A DNA stretch of 64,000 nt from Salinibacillus kushneri (GTDB lineage: Bacteria > Bacillota > Bacilli > Bacillales > Alkalibacillaceae): assembly GCF_900111405.1 (NCBI RefSeq), contig NZ_FOHJ01000005.1, positions 186,001-250,000 of the forward strand, given 5' to 3'. This document shows, piece after piece, positions 61,528 to 64,000 of the stretch. The position numbers were made by a program, and so were the translations under genes. Under the pieces are notes generated by a model, which ran no database searches, was not told the DNA's origin, and saw only the letters and a list, made by a program, of their open reading frames with translations. Position 1 is the first letter of the stretch. Each line of letters begins with the position of its first letter.

Positions 61528-61947
61528 TTAAAATCTTTTAATGAGAAAATATTGCTGATGCCCCTCTACTGGATGGTTATTAATGGTACCAAACACTTCA
61601 AACCCGTTTTTCTGATAAAATTCCGGAGCTTGAAAACTAAAGGTATCCAGAAACATAAAGTTGCATCCTCTAGTCCTTGCAAAATCCTCTATTTTATTCA
61701 AAAGCTTAGTCCCATTCCCTCGTGATCTCTCCCGATTATCCACCCATAGGAAATCAACGTGTAAGTGGTCCCAATAAATAGTTCCCGTAATACCGCCAAC
61801 AATTTCATCCTTGTCATTTTTTAGTAAAAAACTGATATCTTCTTTTGGCTTTTTTAAATGGTCGGGAAGTTGATCCATATTGTACTCAATCAGTTTCTTA
61901 CGGATAAAATCACGAGCCTGTTGGTTGGATTGTTCAATTAATTTCAA
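61528..61947 (-). CDS. GNAT family N-acetyltransferase
   Basis: A 139-residue protein. The later half shows a reduced motif A, VDNRERSRGNGTKLLNKI (R-G-N-G-T), and APEFYQKNGFEVFGT. I choose the TTG at 61947 (MKLIEQSNQQARDF), with AAAAAGGAG nine bases ahead. An ATG 26 codons upstream lies before that site and adds an atypical segment. Hydrophobic strands ISFLLKNDKDEIVGGITG support the GNAT fold. The acceptor is unknown. Confidence 0.8.
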   Translation of the reverse strand: MKLIEQSNQQARDFIRKKLIEYNMDQLPDHLKKPKEDISFLLKNDKDEIVGGITGTIYWDHLHVDFLWVDNRERSRGNGTKLLNKIEDFARTRGCNFMFLDTFSFQAPEFYQKNGFEVFGTINNHPVEGHQQYFLIKRF

Positions 61948-62202
61948 TGTAAGCAGCTCCTTTTTCTTAGTTTCTGTTAGATACATTAACCATCCGGAAT
62001 GAGTCCGGATTCCTTTTAATGCCATTCCTTTCAGGGTGAATTAAATCCATTCATCATAAGAAATCTGTTGCATCTTGTACGCTTAGGATAAGTTTTTGTC
62101 TTCTGGATTTCCCATTCTTTTAGAAGTAAACTCACCGTATCATACATTTTAACACAAGAATCAGGAAAGATTGGCACTTTTCTGAATTGGATTGTAATAA
62201 AA

Positions 62203-62225
62203 AGACCGCCCCTAAGGGACGATCT
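62203..62225 (-). terminator. terminator of the DUF3231 gene
   Basis: On the minus strand AGATCGTCCC pairs with GGGGCGGTCT around TTA, followed by TTTTTATT. It lies 20 bases past the gene stop. Confidence 0.78.
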
Positions 62226-62244
62226 ATAAAATAATTTTTCACTT

Positions 62245-63243
62245 TTAAAAGTTAGTATAATGTGCTTCTGGTGGCTTCTCCATCCAACCATGGTCAATCA
62301 TTATATTGGCTCCATCCTCTACAAACAAGGAAACGTCTAATAAAAACTTTGCATACATCCCCCCAATATCACGTCTTCCATTAAGAGAGGCTCCATTTGC
62401 AAAAGTCCTTATTTTCATCGAAAACATATCAATTTTATGATAAAGCATAAGTTTATCTGAAAATGGAGAAATTGTGGAATTTGTTACAAGATGATCCAAG
62501 GTTTTGGCTGCAGGAATTTGATCATTTTCAAGCTTCTTTTTATAAGTGTCTAAATGTCGTTCATTTATTTTTCTTCCTCTTATTAAATATTTTCTAACTC
62601 TCTCACGCTTTGCTACCTGACTAAAAGCAATAATCAGGGCTTTACTGGTAGCATCATTGTTCATATTGTCATACAGGTGTGCAACCTCTAAACCATGCAA
62701 AGTCCTGACATTTCCAAATATGCCATTTAAAAAGCTTTGACTGTTTACAAAATTCACTTGTTTTGGGGGAATAGATTCAGGCGGATTCATTAAAAGACCT
62801 TTTTTTCGTAAAACATCATTAACATCAGAAGTGAGCTTCAAAGTTAAATCAAGTGTATGAATATAAAAATCACGGATATCCGTTCTCGTCATCAAAGGAA
62901 TTCCTGTATTATACAAACTTAATCCTGCTTTACCTGTATATTGTAAGTAATACAGATAAAATATATCCTCAAATAATCTTGGTGCCTCTAAGTTTACATC
63001 ATCCTCTGTAAAACCTTTTGGTACTGGAAAATTGCTTTCATTAAAGAACTTCTCCATTTCCTTGACAATGTGTTCACTTAAATTCAAAGCATGTTCTAAA
63101 ACTTTTTTAATGTCACTATCCTCCACATGACGAAGATAGAATTTCAGAACACATATTGCCATTGTATTTCCCATATATGTAGCCCACATTTTCCCCATTT
63201 CTGCTGGTGTTAACTGTTGATTCGTTTGTGTTTTTTTCATCAT
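62245..63243 (-). CDS. DUF3231 family protein
   Basis: A 332-residue, nearly all-helical protein made of two similar four-helix halves. The first has AEMGKMWATYMGNTMAICVL and ALNLSEHIVKEMEKFF, and the second has SDKLMLYHKIDMFSMKIRTF and AKFLLDVSLFVEDGANIMID. Repeated His and Glu residues give it a ferritin-like look, typical of DUF3231 proteins of spore-forming Bacilli. The function is unknown. Two Met codons start the frame. A terminator follows. Confidence 0.83.
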   Translation of the reverse strand: MMKKTQTNQQLTPAEMGKMWATYMGNTMAICVLKFYLRHVEDSDIKKVLEHALNLSEHIVKEMEKFFNESNFPVPKGFTEDDVNLEAPRLFEDIFYLYYLQYTGKAGLSLYNTGIPLMTRTDIRDFYIHTLDLTLKLTSDVNDVLRKKGLLMNPPESIPPKQVNFVNSQSFLNGIFGNVRTLHGLEVAHLYDNMNNDATSKALIIAFSQVAKRERVRKYLIRGRKINERHLDTYKKKLENDQIPAAKTLDHLVTNSTISPFSDKLMLYHKIDMFSMKIRTFANGASLNGRRDIGGMYAKFLLDVSLFVEDGANIMIDHGWMEKPPEAHYTNF

Positions 63244-63295
63244 ATCTTTCCATACCCCTAATCATTTATATTGAATATTAACCCTTGTTCAATGA

Positions 63296-63454
63296 TCAGC
63301 TGACTTTGTCTTTAAGATAATAAAAGCGATCTCTAAAAAACAAGAGCACATGCCTTCTTATATAATAAATCCAATAAAATAGCCTCCGCATTCTAAAACT
63401 AAGAACAATACTGAGTACCAAGATTAGCATCAACCAAATAAGAAACCTGCGCAC
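63296..63454 (-). CDS. 52-residue small membrane protein
   Basis: A GTG frame with AAAGGGGGGA about four bases upstream encodes MRRFLIWLMLILVLSIVLSF, then RMRRLFYWIYYIRRHVLLFF and RDRFYYLKDKVS. One strong hydrophobic helix is followed by a basic, aromatic second segment (positive-inside). It lies 52 bases upstream of the DUF3231 gene on the same strand. It matches no known family; the strong ribosome binding site supports it as real. Confidence 0.55.
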   Translation of the reverse strand: MRRFLIWLMLILVLSIVLSFRMRRLFYWIYYIRRHVLLFFRDRFYYLKDKVS

Positions 63455-63668
63455 ACCTATCCCCCCTTTATAAAAAAGGCTAATGACAACGAACGATTAA
63501 TATGCACCTTTATTTTGTTCTAATAAACCGACTATTATTCATTCCTTTAGGAAATGTTCATTACAAGCATGACTAGATGATACGATTAAGTCTTATCAGC
63601 AGTCCGTACATAAAAAAACAGGAAAGAGGGACTTTACTAATAGGGATAAAATGTTTGGAGGAATGCAT

Positions 63669-64000
63669 ATGCAAGAGTTAAATAAACATGAAGCAGATAT
63701 TACCACGCATCATAAAAATCCATATGAAATAGTAAAGAACTTAATTAAAGAGTCCGTTTCCAACCTGGGCATGAATGAAAATGTCTATCATATATTAAAA
63801 AAACCGATGCGAGTCATGGAGGTATCTGTACCTGTACGTATGGATAATGGTGAATTTCAGAATTTTACAGGGTTCCGTTCTCAACATAATGATGTTTTGG
63901 GGCCAACAAAAGGCGGGATTCGATTTCACCCATCCGTTACATTAGATGAAGTCAAAGCTCTTTCTATTTGGATGTCAATGAAATCAGCTATTTTGGATAT
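63669..64000 (+). CDS. glutamate dehydrogenase, 3' end outside the window
   Basis: The visible 110 residues begin MQELNKHEADITTHHKNPYE, then carry KKPMRVMEVSVPVRMDNGEF, FTGFRSQHNDVLGPTKGGIR and FHPSVTLDEVKALSIWMSMK. These are the substrate-domain motifs of NAD-linked RocG/GudB-type enzymes. The G-x-x-x-G-P-T-K-G-G-I-R block binds glutamate. It interconverts glutamate and 2-oxoglutarate plus ammonia. The ribosome binding site GGAGGA lies six bases ahead of the ATG at 63669; an in-frame ATG at 63663 overlaps that spacing and is less likely. The window ends before the nucleotide domain. Confidence 0.9.
   Translation, partial: MQELNKHEADITTHHKNPYEIVKNLIKESVSNLGMNENVYHILKKPMRVMEVSVPVRMDNGEFQNFTGFRSQHNDVLGPTKGGIRFHPSVTLDEVKALSIWMSMKSAILD

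Noticed and set aside
62031-62297. 88-codon minus-strand ORF
   Set aside because: It crosses the DUF3231 terminator and overlaps that gene's end out of frame; no coding signal.
1-64000. CRISPR arrays, prophage, integrative elements
   Set aside because: No regularly spaced repeats, phage structural genes, integrases or complete transposases were seen on either strand.

Overview
The window is low-GC chromosomal DNA of a Gram-positive Bacillaceae bacterium. The evidence is strong AGGAGG-type ribosome binding sites, sigma-A promoters, lipoprotein signal peptides, many GNAT and TetR genes, and orthologues of Bacillus subtilis gbsA/gbsB/gbsR, ycnB/ycnC, ytrA/ytrB and ycgT. The choline-to-glycine-betaine locus with an extra betaine-type binding protein fits a salt-tolerant genus such as Virgibacillus or Oceanobacillus; the genus is inferred, not shown. 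I see no prophage, CRISPR array or intact insertion sequence.

Layout. 1-3.8 kb: small accessory genes, a dead barstar-like gene, an adenylyltransferase-like gene and a frameshifted DUF2332 gene. 3.9-8.8 kb: choline oxidation (gbsB, gbsA), an OpuAC-like lipoprotein and the regulator gbsR, with matching GbsR operator candidates at both promoters. 8.9-11 kb: a P-loop kinase, an ABC ATPase, and a GNAT gene behind a leader peptide and attenuator. 11-14.2 kb: a DHA2 drug exporter, its TetR regulator and a nitroreductase. 14.9-18.5 kb: an old-yellow-enzyme, a 3-hydroxyacyl-CoA dehydrogenase and aminopeptidase C. 18.8-23 kb: a cobalamin riboswitch and terminator ahead of a class I ribonucleotide reductase (alpha, beta) and a flavodoxin. 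23.2-26.8 kb: a membrane-anchored PQQ quinohaemoprotein dehydrogenase convergent with a PQQ-type sugar dehydrogenase. 26.9-31 kb: a lipoprotein, alkaline phosphatase, a GNAT and two frameshifted genes. 31.1-38.5 kb: a YtrA/YtrB-like ABC operon, then an MMPL exporter with its secreted partner and a TetR regulator. 38.6-49.3 kb: rpiA, a galactitol-type PTS operon (activator, IIA, IIB, IIC, two polyol dehydrogenases, deoC and an unlisted 53-residue membrane peptide), and transketolase. 49.4-57 kb: HIT, NUDIX and GNAT genes, a quinone-reductase-like gene, a ferredoxin-NADP reductase and a Fur-controlled siderophore importer. 57-64 kb: the siderophore binding protein, NUDIX, HD hydrolase, tRNA-Val, an Hsp20, GNATs, DUF3231 and the start of a glutamate dehydrogenase gene.

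How genes work together. Choline would lift GbsR repression, and GbsA/GbsB would make glycine betaine. The PTS operon plus rpiA and tkt reads as import and phosphorylation of a polyol, probably a pentitol, oxidised to a pentulose phosphate for the pentose phosphate pathway. The cobalamin riboswitch would shut off the B12-independent reductase when B12 is plentiful, which predicts a B12-dependent reductase elsewhere in the genome. Fur appears to control the siderophore importer and probably the adjacent ferredoxin reductase.

At least four conserved reading frames are broken by what look like single-base deletions, at least two of them in or beside short homopolymers. They may be sequencing indels rather than true pseudogenes.
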